Notes under the pieces: model-generated | What the model was told of the DNA's origin: nothing | What the model saw: the letters and a program-made list of their open reading frames with translations, nothing else | Database searches by the model: none | Translations under genes and position numbers: made by a program | Shown here: positions 33,985-42,284 of the stretch, piece by piece | Numbering within the stretch: the first letter of the stretch is position 1 | Layout of the letters: every line of letters begins with the position of its first letter | Source of the DNA: VRUE01 sp963698085 | GTDB taxonomy: Bacteria; Actinomycetota; Thermoleophilia; Solirubrobacterales; 70-9 | Length of the DNA stretch: 64,000 bases | Direction of reading: 5' to 3' | Assembly: GCA_963698085.1 (NCBI GenBank) | Contig: OY969122.1 | Coordinates: forward strand, 1,178,001 to 1,242,000

Positions 33985-35087
33985 GCCGGCACCTTCTCGA
34001 GCTCCTCGACCAGGATCTCGGCGCTCAGCGGCGCCAACAAGATCCCGTTGCGGTAGTGGCCCGTCGCCCAGAGCAGACCATCCACTCCGCTGGGCCCGAC
34101 CCGTGGGAGATTGTCCGGCGTGGCTGGACGCAGTCCGGCGGCAGCTTCGACGAGCTCCATCTCGGCGACATCGGGCAACAAGCGGTACGCCTCGCGCAGC
34201 AGCTCATGAACGCCGCCAGCGGTGACCCCGGTGTCGAAGCCCTGCTCCTCGACCGTGGCACCAACGATCAGGCGGCTGTCGGGACGCGGCACCAGGTAGA
34301 CCCGCTCAGAGGCGACGATCCGGCGGCAGGGCGCCGCCCCGTCGCGGGAGCGAAGCTCGAGGCTCTGGCCCTTGACCGGGCGAACCGGAGGCCGGGCGGC
34401 CTCGGGCAGCCACTCTGCCTGTCCCGACCAGGCGCCTGCGGCGAGGACGACGGATGCGGCGCGCAGCTCCTTGCCGCTCTCGGTGCGCACGCCGGCGATC
34501 CGCTCGCCGTCGCGCAGCGCCGCCTCCACCCCGGTCGCAGTCAACAAATTCACTTCCCGCTCCGCTTCGAGCGCGGCAAGCAGCGCCGAGACGAGGGACC
34601 TCGGATCGACCGAAGCCTCATCCGGCGCGTGAACGCCGCCGTTGAAGGAGGGGGTGAGGCCGGGCTCCAGTTCGCGACAGCGGCGCGGCGGCAACCACTC
34701 GGCGCCGAGGCCGAGCGAGCGCTGCAGCTCGTGCACCCGTCGCATCTCCGCTGCCTCGTCGCGGTCAAGCGCGACATGGAGAGCGCCGTCGCGCCGGTAG
34801 CCGGTGGAAACCCCGCTCGCCTGCTCCAGCTCGGCGACGAAATCAGGGTAGAGCTCGGACGCCGCAAGGGTCATCTTCAACAGCTCGGGCTCGCCGAAGG
34901 CGAGCTCGCCGACCGGCGCCAGCATCCCGGCGGCGACCCGCGTCGCGCCGGCCGGCGGTTGCGAGCGCTCCACCACCGCCACACGGGCTCCGTGCCGGGC
35001 GGCGCGCCAGGCGCAGGAGAGGCCGATGACACCACCTCCGACGATTACCGCGTCGTAACTCCGCTGCTCGTAGGGGCTGTTGATCAT
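33981..35087 (-). CDS. thiO: Glycine oxidase
   Basis: 368 residues from the ATG at 35087, right after GGAGGCAAGA and the riboswitch. The FAD-binding N-terminus (SYDAVIVGGGVIGLSCAWRA), a central substrate domain, and the GLRPATPDNLPRVGP signature near the C-terminus mark a ThiO/DadA-type amino-acid oxidase. It makes the glycine imine needed by ThiG for the thiazole ring. First gene of the thiO-thiSG operon. Confidence 0.93.
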   Translation of the reverse strand: MINSPYEQRSYDAVIVGGGVIGLSCAWRAARHGARVAVVERSQPPAGATRVAAGMLAPVGELAFGEPELLKMTLAASELYPDFVAELEQASGVSTGYRRDGALHVALDRDEAAEMRRVHELQRSLGLGAEWLPPRRCRELEPGLTPSFNGGVHAPDEASVDPRSLVSALLAALEAEREVNLLTATGVEAALRDGERIAGVRTESGKELRAASVVLAAGAWSGQAEWLPEAARPPVRPVKGQSLELRSRDGAAPCRRIVASERVYLVPRPDSRLIVGATVEEQGFDTGVTAGGVHELLREAYRLLPDVAEMELVEAAAGLRPATPDNLPRVGPSGVDGLLWATGHYRNGILLAPLSAEILVEELEKVPA

Positions 35088-35091
35088 TCTT

Positions 35092-35200
35092 GCCTCCGCC
35101 GGCATTACCCGGATCAGGTCCAGACGGTCGGCGGCCACGATGCCGCCCTCTCAGCCTCGGCGCCCAAGCAGGGCGCCATCGGCTCCCGTTACTCCCCGAT
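35092..35200 (-). ncRNA. TPP riboswitch (THI element)
   Basis: Read on the minus strand: ACGGGAGCC, an extra GGCGCC hairpin, GGCTGAGAGGGCGGC, then GACC and ACCTGATCCGGGTAATGCC, the hallmark THI-box sequences, ending a few bases before the thiO ribosome site. It represses thiO-thiSG when thiamine pyrophosphate is plentiful, most likely at translation because the ribosome site follows directly. Confidence 0.95.
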
Positions 35201-35248
35201 GCTACCCCTCTCGCGAGCCTCGCAAGCCATGACGGACTCTAAGATCGG

Positions 35249-35938
35249 GTGGTGAGCTTGGCTGCGCCAGAGTCCCGAGGGCCGCTGCGGCGCGAGCGGC
35301 TGCGCACCGCACGCCTTTACTTCGTCTGTGAGGCGCGGCCCGGCGGCCGCGATCCGGAAGCCCTGCTCCAAGCCGCGCTGAGCGGTGGTGTCGACATCGT
35401 CCAGCTGCGTGAGAAGGAGTCCGGCCGAGAGGAGATCGAGCGCTCGGCACGGACCTTCCGCCGGCTCTGCGACACCTATAGCGCCCTCTTCATCGTCAAC
35501 GACGATCCCTACCTAGTGCGGACCTGCAATGCCGACGGGGTCCACGTCGGCCAGGACGACGTCGCCGCGACCGAGGCGCGCGAACTGCTCGGGCCCGAGG
35601 CGATCATCGGCCTCTCGACCCACTCCGAGGAGCAGCTAGCGGCGAGCGGCGATGAGCCCGTCGATTACGTCAGCGTCGGCCCTGTCTGGGAAACGCCGAC
35701 GAAAGAGGGACGGCCAGGGGTCGGCCTCAGCCTGGTCGAGCACGCCGCCGCCCACGCCCCTCATCCCTTCTTTGCGATTGGCGACATCGACCCGACGAAC
35801 GCGGGCGAGGTGGTCGCGGCCGGGGCGCGGCGGCTCGGCATCGTCAGGGCGATCCGGGACGCGGACGATCCTGCCGCGACCGCGGAAGCGCTGCGCGGCT
35901 CGCTGGCCGCCATCGGAGAGGCGGCGCCGGGTGCCTGA
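35249..35938 (+). CDS. thiE: Thiamine-phosphate synthase
   Basis: 229 residues from a GTG. TIM-barrel enzyme that joins the pyrimidine and thiazole phosphates. Seen: RLYFVCEARPGG, VDIVQLREKESGRE, FIVNDDPYLVRTCNADGVHV, IIGLSTHSEEQL and YVSVGPVWETPTKEG, the standard ThiE series. It is divergent from thiO with the riboswitch in between; no riboswitch on its own strand is evident. The stop overlaps the next gene's start. Confidence 0.95.
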   Translation: MVSLAAPESRGPLRRERLRTARLYFVCEARPGGRDPEALLQAALSGGVDIVQLREKESGREEIERSARTFRRLCDTYSALFIVNDDPYLVRTCNADGVHVGQDDVAATEARELLGPEAIIGLSTHSEEQLAASGDEPVDYVSVGPVWETPTKEGRPGVGLSLVEHAAAHAPHPFFAIGDIDPTNAGEVVAAGARRLGIVRAIRDADDPAATAEALRGSLAAIGEAAPGA

Positions 35939-36440
35939 CGGGCCCGACGCTCCGCGCAAGCGCAAGCAGCGCGGTGCGGGAGCAGCGACTCCCCGCGAGC
36001 GGATGGAGCGCGGTTACGCTCGCGCCGAGGAACGCAACCAGGAGGTGCGGGAGAACCTCGAGCCGCTGGCCGAGGGCGAGCGGCCATTGGTGGTGACGAT
36101 CGGTGCTGTCCTCGCCGGCTTGATCTGCCTCTCAATCCTCGTCGGCTACCTGGCCGGGGTCGAGGTCGAAGGCGACAAACCGCGCCTGGCCCAGGTCCTC
36201 GCCCCCGCTCTGATCATGGGCTTGATGGCGTGGGGCATGTGGCGCGCCCGCTACTGGGCCGTGCTTGGCTTCCAGCTGCTGCTCGTCTTCCTCATCTTCA
36301 GCGCCGTCTTCGGCCTCGCCGTGCAGGCCTCGAGCTTTGCCGAGTTCGCGACGACCCTCGGTCTTCTCGCCGTCTCGGGGACCTTCTTCTACTTCATGGT
36401 CAAGGCGATGGCGCGGATCCAGATGCCGAGCCGCAACTGA
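35931..36440 (+). CDS. Four-TM membrane protein
   Basis: 169 residues from a GTG at 35931 that overlaps the thiE stop by eight bases. A basic, Arg/Lys-rich N-terminus (~50 residues) is followed by hydrophobic segments at about residues 60-80, 92-106, 110-130 and 140-158. Function unknown; coupled to thiE and just ahead of the pyruvate dehydrogenase cluster. Confidence 0.75.
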   Translation: MPDGPDAPRKRKQRGAGAATPRERMERGYARAEERNQEVRENLEPLAEGERPLVVTIGAVLAGLICLSILVGYLAGVEVEGDKPRLAQVLAPALIMGLMAWGMWRARYWAVLGFQLLLVFLIFSAVFGLAVQASSFAEFATTLGLLAVSGTFFYFMVKAMARIQMPSRN

Positions 36441-36463
36441 TTGGCTTCTATAGGCTCAGGCTC

Positions 36464-37831
36464 TTGGCTGAATCCTTCGACACGATCGTCATCGGCGGGG
36501 GCCCTGGCGGCTACGTCGCCGCGATCCGCTCGGCACAGCTGGGCCGCAAGACCGCCGTGGTCGAGCGCGACAAACCGGGCGGGCGCTGCCTCAACTACGC
36601 CTGCATCCCGGCCAAGACCGTTCTCCACACCGCCGAGCTATACGACCACGCTCGCAACAGCGCCGAGCTGGGGCTGGTTGTCAAGGACGCCGAGATCGAC
36701 TGGGGGGCGCTGGGCAAACGGCGCGCCGCCGTCTCGGACTCGCTCTCGAGCGGGGTGAAGATGCTCTGGGACAAAAACAAGGTGACTTGGATCGAGGGCA
36801 ACGGCTCGCTCACCGCCGATGGCAACGTCGGGGTCGGCGACGACGTCTACGAGGCGGGCGCCGTGGTACTCGCCACCGGCTCGGTCGCGCTGCCGATCCC
36901 GGGGGTCGAGTTCGGCGACCGCGTGCTCGATACCTGGGGCGCCTGGTCGTTACCCGAGCAGCCGCAGAGGATCGCGGTCGTCGGCGCCGGCGCCTCGGGC
37001 TGCGAGATCGCTTCCGCCTACGGGCGCTTCGGCACCGAGGTGCTGCTGATTGAGATGCTCGACCAGATCCTCCCCGCCGAGGACAAGGACATGGCACGGG
37101 TCGTCGAGCGGGCCTTCAAGAAGCAGAACATCACGATCTCCACCGGCAGCCCGGTCGAGAACGTTGAGGCGAGCAGCAATTTGGTCAAGTTCAGCTACGG
37201 CGGCGAGATCGCCGAGGTCGACTACCTCTGCGTCGCCGGTGGCCGCGGCGCCGACGTCGAGGGTCTCGGCCTTGAGGCGGCCGGCGTCGAGCTAGAAGAG
37301 AACGGCAAGGTCAAGGTCGACGAGTTCGGTCGCACCTCCAACGCGAAGGTGTATGCGATCGGCGACCTGGTCAACGCCAAGGCGCTCGCCCACAAGGCCT
37401 CCGAGGAGGGCGTCGTCGCGGTCGAGCACGCCGCCGGCGCGGAGACTCACCCCGTCGACCAGAACCTCGTCGCCGGCGCGACCTTCTGCCACCCGCAGGT
37501 GGCGAGCGTCGGCCTCACGGAGGCGGTGGCGAAGGAGGCTGGGCACGACGTCAAGGTGGGCAAGCTGAAGCTGGGGGCGGTCGGCGGGGCGAGCGTCTAC
37601 GAGGACAAAGACGGCCTGGTCAAGCTCGTCGTCGACTCCAAGTACGGGGAGATCCTCGGCGCCCACATCGTCGGCAATCGGGCCTGCGACATGATCGCCG
37701 AGCTGGTCGCGACGATGGCGCTGGAGGGCGGCTACCAGGAGCTAGCGCGAATCGTCCACCCCCATCCGACGATCTCCGAGGCGATTCTCGACGCGGCGCG
37801 GGCAGTCGATGGCTGGGCGACGCACGCCTAG
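36464..37831 (+). CDS. lpdA: Dihydrolipoamide dehydrogenase (E3)
   Basis: About 455 residues from a TTG at 36464 (LAESFDTIVIGGGPGGYVAA). FAD site GGGPGG, redox motif GGRCLNYACIPAK (CLNYAC; usual form CLNxGC, here with Ala before the second Cys), NAD site VVGAGASGCEIA, and C-terminal HPHPTISEAI with the catalytic His. It reoxidises the lipoyl arm of E2. It heads the pdh cluster. The active-site variation is conservative. Confidence 0.92.
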   Translation: MAESFDTIVIGGGPGGYVAAIRSAQLGRKTAVVERDKPGGRCLNYACIPAKTVLHTAELYDHARNSAELGLVVKDAEIDWGALGKRRAAVSDSLSSGVKMLWDKNKVTWIEGNGSLTADGNVGVGDDVYEAGAVVLATGSVALPIPGVEFGDRVLDTWGAWSLPEQPQRIAVVGAGASGCEIASAYGRFGTEVLLIEMLDQILPAEDKDMARVVERAFKKQNITISTGSPVENVEASSNLVKFSYGGEIAEVDYLCVAGGRGADVEGLGLEAAGVELEENGKVKVDEFGRTSNAKVYAIGDLVNAKALAHKASEEGVVAVEHAAGAETHPVDQNLVAGATFCHPQVASVGLTEAVAKEAGHDVKVGKLKLGAVGGASVYEDKDGLVKLVVDSKYGEILGAHIVGNRACDMIAELVATMALEGGYQELARIVHPHPTISEAILDAARAVDGWATHA

Positions 37832-38408
37832 GGCGACCTTCTACTTCGACCTGGGGTCTCCCTACGCGTACCTGAGCGCGGAGCGGATCAGCGGCGTCTT
37901 CACCGACGCCGAGTTAGAGCAGCCAGAGTGGCAACCCATCCTGCTCGGCGGCCTCTTCAAGCGCTTCGGCCGCAGCTCATGGGCAGAGGGTCCCGACCGG
38001 GAGGACGGGATTGCCGAGGTCGAACGGCGGGCCGCCGACTACGGGCTGCCGCGGCTGACCTGGCCCGAGCCCTGGCCGGGCAACACGCTGTTCGCGATGC
38101 GTGCGGCGACCTTCGCCAAGCAGACCGGTCGCACCGTCTCCTTTGCCCTCGCCGGTTTTCGCCAGGCCTTCGCCGCCGGGCGCGACCTGACCGAGCACGA
38201 CAACGTCCTGATCGCCGCCGCCGCCTGCGAGCTGCACCCCAACGCGGTCTCCAAGGCGACCGGGACCGAGAGCGTCAAGCGGGCCTTGATCGAAGCGACC
38301 GATAAGGCCGCCGAGCGGGGCGTGATCGGCGTCCCTTCGCTAGCCGTCGGCGAGGAGGTCTTCTGGGGCGACGACCGGCTGGAGGAGGCGGTGGAAGCCG
38401 CGAGCTAA
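37809..38408 (+). CDS. DsbA-family / 2-hydroxychromene-2-carboxylate isomerase-like protein
   Basis: 199 residues. ATFYFDLGSPYAYLSAERI at the N-terminus, then GVIGVPSLAVGEEVFWGDDRL at the C-terminus, fit the thioredoxin-fold HCCA isomerase/FrnE branch. The N-terminal CxxC is replaced by SPYAY, so it is a glutathione/thiol-dependent isomerase type rather than an oxidoreductase. It overlaps the lpdA end by 23 bases and precedes pdhA by one base, so it is embedded in the operon. Confidence 0.8.
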   Translation: MAGRRTPRATFYFDLGSPYAYLSAERISGVFTDAELEQPEWQPILLGGLFKRFGRSSWAEGPDREDGIAEVERRAADYGLPRLTWPEPWPGNTLFAMRAATFAKQTGRTVSFALAGFRQAFAAGRDLTEHDNVLIAAAACELHPNAVSKATGTESVKRALIEATDKAAERGVIGVPSLAVGEEVFWGDDRLEEAVEAAS

Positions 38409-38409
38409 G

Positions 38410-39639
38410 GTGGCTTCGATGGCAGATCTCCCCGACGCCGGCACCTGTTACGAGCTGCTCGCGCGGATGTCCCTGATCCGCCGCTTCGAGGAGGAGGCGG
38501 GGCGCCAGTACCAGCGGGCCAAAGCGGGCGGCTTCCTCCACCTGGGGATCGGCGAGGAGGCGACGATCGTCGGCACTACCTCGGTGATGCGCGCAGAGGA
38601 CTACCTGATCGGCACCTACCGCACGCACGGCCACGCGATCGCCCGCGGTACCGAGCCCAAGCGGGTAATGGCGGAGCTGTTCGGCCGGGTCGAGGGAACC
38701 AGCGGCGGCCGCGGCGGCTCGATGCACATCTTCGACCGCGAGCACCGCTTCATGGGGGGGTACGGCATCGTCGGCGGCAACCTGCCGATCGCGGCGGGCC
38801 TTGCCCTCTCCTCCGAGTACAAGGGCGAGGACGCGGTCACCGTCTGCATGTTCGGCGACGGTGCCTCCAACACCGGCAACTTCGGCGAGACGATGAACCT
38901 GGCGGCGCTCTGGCAGCTGCCGGTCTTCTTCCTGGTCGAGAACAACCTCTACGGGATGGGCACCTCGGTCGAGCGCCACTCCGCCCAGACCGATCTCTCC
39001 AAGAAGGCGGAGGGCTACGGCATCCCCGGCGAGCGGATCGACGGGATGGATGTGATCGCCGTGCGCGAGGGCGTCGCCGAGGGGATTCGGCAGGCGCGCG
39101 AGGAGCGCCGGCCGACCATCCTCGAGGCTTTCACCTACCGCTACCGCGGCCACTCCGCCGCCGACCCCGAGGTCTACCGCGAGCGCGAGGAGGTCGAGGA
39201 GTGGCAGCAAAAAGACCCGATCGAGGCTTTCGCGCGACGCTGCATCGAGGCCGGCGTGCTGGGCGAGCGCGAGCTGCAGGAGGTGCGTGACAAGGCGGAG
39301 CAGACGGTGACCGAGGCGGTCGAGTTCGCCGACACCGCGCCCGAACCGGCGCTCGACACGCTCTACGAAAACCTCTACGTCGTCGACCAGGAGGACGCCT
39401 GGTACGCGGTCGACGAGCGCAGCCCCGAGCCGCACCGGGGCGAGCGCGAGGAAGAGTCGATGCCCGAGGCGGCGCGTGAGCTGGCCGAGGCCGGCGCCGC
39501 CTACGCCGGCCAGCCGGACGGGCCGCGGCCCCGGGCCAGGCCGAATCCAGCGGAGCACGGCGACGCCCAGGAGGGCGTCGAGCCGGAGGTAGCCGGCGAG
39601 ATCGAGGAGGCAGAGGTCACCGAGGAGGTCGAGGACTGA
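38410..39639 (+). CDS. pdhA: Pyruvate dehydrogenase E1 alpha subunit
   Basis: 409 residues from a GTG. The thiamine-diphosphate motif GDGASNTGNFGETMNLAALW, the YRTHGH segment and the RYRGHSAADP phosphorylation-loop region identify the alpha subunit of a branched-type 2-oxoacid dehydrogenase. The last ~70 residues (after DERSPEPH) are an acidic, low-complexity extension not usual in PdhA. Substrate could also be branched-chain 2-oxoacids; the cluster with lipA and lipB favours a main housekeeping complex. Confidence 0.9.
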   Translation: MASMADLPDAGTCYELLARMSLIRRFEEEAGRQYQRAKAGGFLHLGIGEEATIVGTTSVMRAEDYLIGTYRTHGHAIARGTEPKRVMAELFGRVEGTSGGRGGSMHIFDREHRFMGGYGIVGGNLPIAAGLALSSEYKGEDAVTVCMFGDGASNTGNFGETMNLAALWQLPVFFLVENNLYGMGTSVERHSAQTDLSKKAEGYGIPGERIDGMDVIAVREGVAEGIRQAREERRPTILEAFTYRYRGHSAADPEVYREREEVEEWQQKDPIEAFARRCIEAGVLGERELQEVRDKAEQTVTEAVEFADTAPEPALDTLYENLYVVDQEDAWYAVDERSPEPHRGEREEESMPEAARELAEAGAAYAGQPDGPRPRARPNPAEHGDAQEGVEPEVAGEIEEAEVTEEVED

Positions 39640-40631
39640 TGGCGACCCTGCGGATGCGCGAGGCCCTGCGCGACGCGATGGCGGAGGAGATGCGGCGCGA
39701 CGAGGCGGTCCTCGTCATGGGCGAGGACGTCGGCGTCTTCCAGGGCGCCTTCAAGGTGACCGAAGGCCTGCTGGAAGAGTTTGGCGAGCGGCGCGTGCGC
39801 GACACGCCGATCTCCGAGAACACGATCGTCGGTACCGGGGTAGGCGCGGCGATCGGCGGCCTGCGGCCGGTGGTCGAGCTGATGACGGTCAACTTCTCGC
39901 TGCTGGCGCTCGACCAGATCGTCAACCACGCCGCCGCGATCCCCTACATGTTCAACGGCCAGGCGCGGGTGCCGCTGGTGATCCGCATGCCCGGCGGCGG
40001 CGGCCACCAGCTCGGCCCGACCCACTCGCACAGCTTCGAGGCACTCTTCCTGCAGGTGCCGGGGCTGCTGGTCGCCTGCCCCTCCACCCCGGGCGACGGT
40101 AAGGCGCTGCTGAAGGCGGCAATTCGCGACGACAACCCGGTGATCTTCATCGAGCACGAGAGCCTCTACGGCGCCCGCGGCGAGGTCGCGGATGATGGCG
40201 ACGGCGAGGTGCTGCGGTTCGGCGAAGCGGCGGTGCGCCAAGAGGGCAGCGACGTGACGATCGTCGGCATCCTCAAAATGGCGCATGTCGCCGAGGACGC
40301 CGCGCGGACGCTCGCCCACGAGCACAACGTGGAGGCCGAGGTGATCGACCCGCGCACGCTGCGGCCGCTCGACCTCGACACGATCCTCGAGTCAGTGCGC
40401 AAGACCAACCGGGCGGTGATCGTCGAGGAGGGCTGGCCGCACGGCGGCGTAGGCGCCAACCTGGCGGCGCTGATCACCGAGCAGGCCTTCGACCACCTCG
40501 ACGCGCCGGTGCAGCGGGTGACCGGGGCCGACGTGCACATGCCTTATGCGAAACGGTTGGAGCAGGCGGCGATTCCGCATGAGGAGCATGTCGTGCAGGC
40601 GGCCCTGGCGGCGTTGGAGGGATCGATATGA
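39639..40631 (+). CDS. pdhB: Pyruvate dehydrogenase E1 beta subunit
   Basis: 330 residues; the ATG overlaps the pdhA stop (TGATG). Typical sequences: MREALRDAMAEEMRRDE, VMGEDVGVFQGAFKVTEGL, RVRDTPISENTIVGTGVGAA, and LRPLDLDTILESVRKTNRAV at the start of the C-terminal transketolase domain. It pairs with PdhA to decarboxylate the 2-oxoacid. A 116-base palindromic element separates it from pdhC. Confidence 0.93.
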   Translation: MATLRMREALRDAMAEEMRRDEAVLVMGEDVGVFQGAFKVTEGLLEEFGERRVRDTPISENTIVGTGVGAAIGGLRPVVELMTVNFSLLALDQIVNHAAAIPYMFNGQARVPLVIRMPGGGGHQLGPTHSHSFEALFLQVPGLLVACPSTPGDGKALLKAAIRDDNPVIFIEHESLYGARGEVADDGDGEVLRFGEAAVRQEGSDVTIVGILKMAHVAEDAARTLAHEHNVEAEVIDPRTLRPLDLDTILESVRKTNRAVIVEEGWPHGGVGANLAALITEQAFDHLDAPVQRVTGADVHMPYAKRLEQAAIPHEEHVVQAALAALEGSI

Positions 40632-40644
40632 CCTTGGCGCTACG

Positions 40645-40760
40645 GGAGGTCCGGGGGTGTCTCCCGCCTGCTGGGTTTTTCGCCTTGCGGCTGTCATCTC
40701 TCGCCGACCAGGTAGTGCGAAAAACAGGACGCCGCAGCCAGGAGACACCCCCGGACCTCC
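40645..40760. repeat. Palindromic element A, between pdhB and pdhC
   Basis: Perfect 20-base arms (40645-40664 and 40741-40760). Inside is a second helix (TTTTTCGC with GCGAAAAA) and, on the minus strand, the motif CGGCGTCCTG. The layout and about 100-base core length match element B inside pdhC, with paired base changes. It may also attenuate transcription into pdhC. Confidence 0.8.
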
Positions 40761-40784
40761 TTCCTAGGGTCCAAGGAGGAACCG

Positions 40785-42164
40785 ATGCCTGACATCGTCA
40801 TGCCACGGCTGTCTGACTCCATGGAGGAGGGGACCGTGCTGCAGTGGCTGAAAGCAGTCGGCGATGACATTGCAGTCGGGGACGAGCTCGTTGAAATCGA
40901 GACCGACAAGGCGAACATGGCCTATGAATCCGACACGGCCGGGACGCTGACCGAGATCCTTGTCGAGGAGGGTGAGACGGTTCCTATCGGGACGCCGATT
41001 GCGCGGGTCGGCAATTCGGATGAGGGTTCGGATGCCTCAGCCGCGGGGCCTGTCGGCGCAGGGGACCCACCTCCCCCTGCGGTAGCTAAAGCTTCCTCGG
41101 GGGAGGTCCCCCCTACGCCGCCACCCGCGGGAGGGGAGTCTGAGTACCGGGCTCCGGCCACCGCGGAGGCAGCTCCGACCGACGATGACGGGCACCGGCC
41201 GAAAGCTTCGCCACTTGCGCGTCGCTTAGCTAAGGAGCAGGGGCTGGACCTCAACCAGCTCCACGGGTCTGGGCCTGGTGGCCGCATCGTCAAGGCGGAT
41301 GTGGAGCGCGCATCAGCCGCGGGTGCCGCGGGGGAGGGGGTGTCCGAGCGGGCGCGGCGTCCTGTTCCTCGCCCCGCCGGCTCAGCAAGAGCCGCATCGC
41401 CGCCCGGCGAGGAACCCAGCGCACGGTCGGACACCCCCTCCCCCGCGGCAGGACCCGCGGCTGAGACGGCCAAGGGCCATACCTCTTACGAAGAGCTTTC
41501 GAAGACGCAGCAGGTGATCGCGCGGCGGATGGCCGAGTCGAAGGCGACGGCGCCGCACTTCTACCTGCGCGCCTCCGTGGACATGAGCGAGGCAGTCAAG
41601 GGGCGGGCACAGGTGAAGGCCCGCGCGGTGGCGGGCGACGTCGTTCCCTCCTTCAACGACATGGTGGTCAAGGCCTGCGCGCTGGCGCTGCGGGAGTATC
41701 CGCGGGCCAACGGCGCCTATCGCGACGGGCGCTTCGAGCTCTACTCGCGGGTCAATGTAGGCGTGGCGGTCGCCGCCGAGGACGCGCTGATCGTCCCCAC
41801 CCTGTTCGACGCCGACCGCAAGGGGCTGCGCCAGATCGCCCAGGAGTCACGGGCGCTTGCGACCAAAGTACGCGAGGGGCAGATCACGCCGCCCGAGCTC
41901 TCCGGTGCCACCTTCACCGTCTCCAACCTGGGGATGTACGGGATCGAAGGCTTCTCGGCCGTCATCAACCCGCCGCAGGCGGCGATCCTCGCCGTCGGCG
42001 CGATCGAGGAGCGGCCCGTGGTCCGCGACGGCGAGATAACCACCGCCCACCTAATGCAGGTCGACCTCGCCTGCGATCACCGCATCCTCTATGGCGCCCC
42101 CGCTGCGGAGTTCCTCGCCCGTGTGCGAGCACTTCTCGAAGAGCCGCTCTCACTTGCCCTCTGA
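40785..42164 (+). CDS. pdhC: Dihydrolipoamide acyltransferase (E2)
   Basis: 459 residues. Lipoyl domain at residues 1-77 with the lipoylated Lys in ETDKANMAYES; an Ala/Pro linker; peripheral subunit-binding domain around residues 140-173 (KASPLARRLAKEQGLDLNQ, GSGPGGRI); a second long linker; catalytic domain from about residue 230 to the end. The active-site motif is CDHRILYGAPAAEF: His is kept, but the usual Asp of DHRxxDG is Tyr, a variant I have seen in some lineages. Both linkers contain palindromic elements read in frame. It transfers the acyl group to CoA. AAGGAGG precedes the ATG. Confidence 0.93.
   Translation: MPDIVMPRLSDSMEEGTVLQWLKAVGDDIAVGDELVEIETDKANMAYESDTAGTLTEILVEEGETVPIGTPIARVGNSDEGSDASAAGPVGAGDPPPPAVAKASSGEVPPTPPPAGGESEYRAPATAEAAPTDDDGHRPKASPLARRLAKEQGLDLNQLHGSGPGGRIVKADVERASAAGAAGEGVSERARRPVPRPAGSARAASPPGEEPSARSDTPSPAAGPAAETAKGHTSYEELSKTQQVIARRMAESKATAPHFYLRASVDMSEAVKGRAQVKARAVAGDVVPSFNDMVVKACALALREYPRANGAYRDGRFELYSRVNVGVAVAAEDALIVPTLFDADRKGLRQIAQESRALATKVREGQITPPELSGATFTVSNLGMYGIEGFSAVINPPQAAILAVGAIEERPVVRDGEITTAHLMQVDLACDHRILYGAPAAEFLARVRALLEEPLSLAL
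41041..41130. repeat. Palindromic element C, in the first pdhC linker
   Basis: Nested arms CCGCGGG/CCCGCGG, GGCG/CGCC, GGGGAC/GTCCCC and ACCTCCCCC/GGGGGAGGT with small interior loops. It is entirely coding, in the Pro/Ala linker between the lipoyl and binding domains. It shares the CAGCCGCGGG end with element B. Confidence 0.6.
41315..41462. repeat. Palindromic element B, in frame in the second pdhC linker
   Basis: Perfect 23-base arms (41325-41347 and 41427-41449) extended outward by AGCCGCGGG/CCCGCGGCT. The inner helix GTTCCTCGCC/GGCGAGGAAC replaces the TTTTTCGC/GCGAAAAA of element A, so bases change in pairs. The loop motif CGGCGTCCTG and the facing AACCCAGC are identical in both. It encodes about 45 linker residues (EGVSERARRPVPRPAG and onward). 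Confidence 0.8.
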
Positions 42165-42284
42165 GAGGGCCAGGACCAAGCAGGTCAAGGACGCAGGGAG
42201 GTCGACAAGGGGAGCGCACTTAAGTGCGTGACCCGCAGGCGGCCGACCGAGGACGCCGAGATGCGCCGGTCCTGGCCCTCTCAG
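42161..42284. repeat. Palindromic element D, at the pdhC 3' end
   Basis: Perfect 17-base arms, CTGAGAGGGCCAGGACC and its complement. The TGA of pdhC and the TGA of the convergent gene both lie in the arms. On the minus strand CGGCGTCCT follows the outer arm as in A and B, then a GGTCG/CGACC inner helix; the centre holds CGCACTTAAGTGCG, a perfect small palindrome. Probably a third family member, and probably a bidirectional terminator. Confidence 0.7.
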
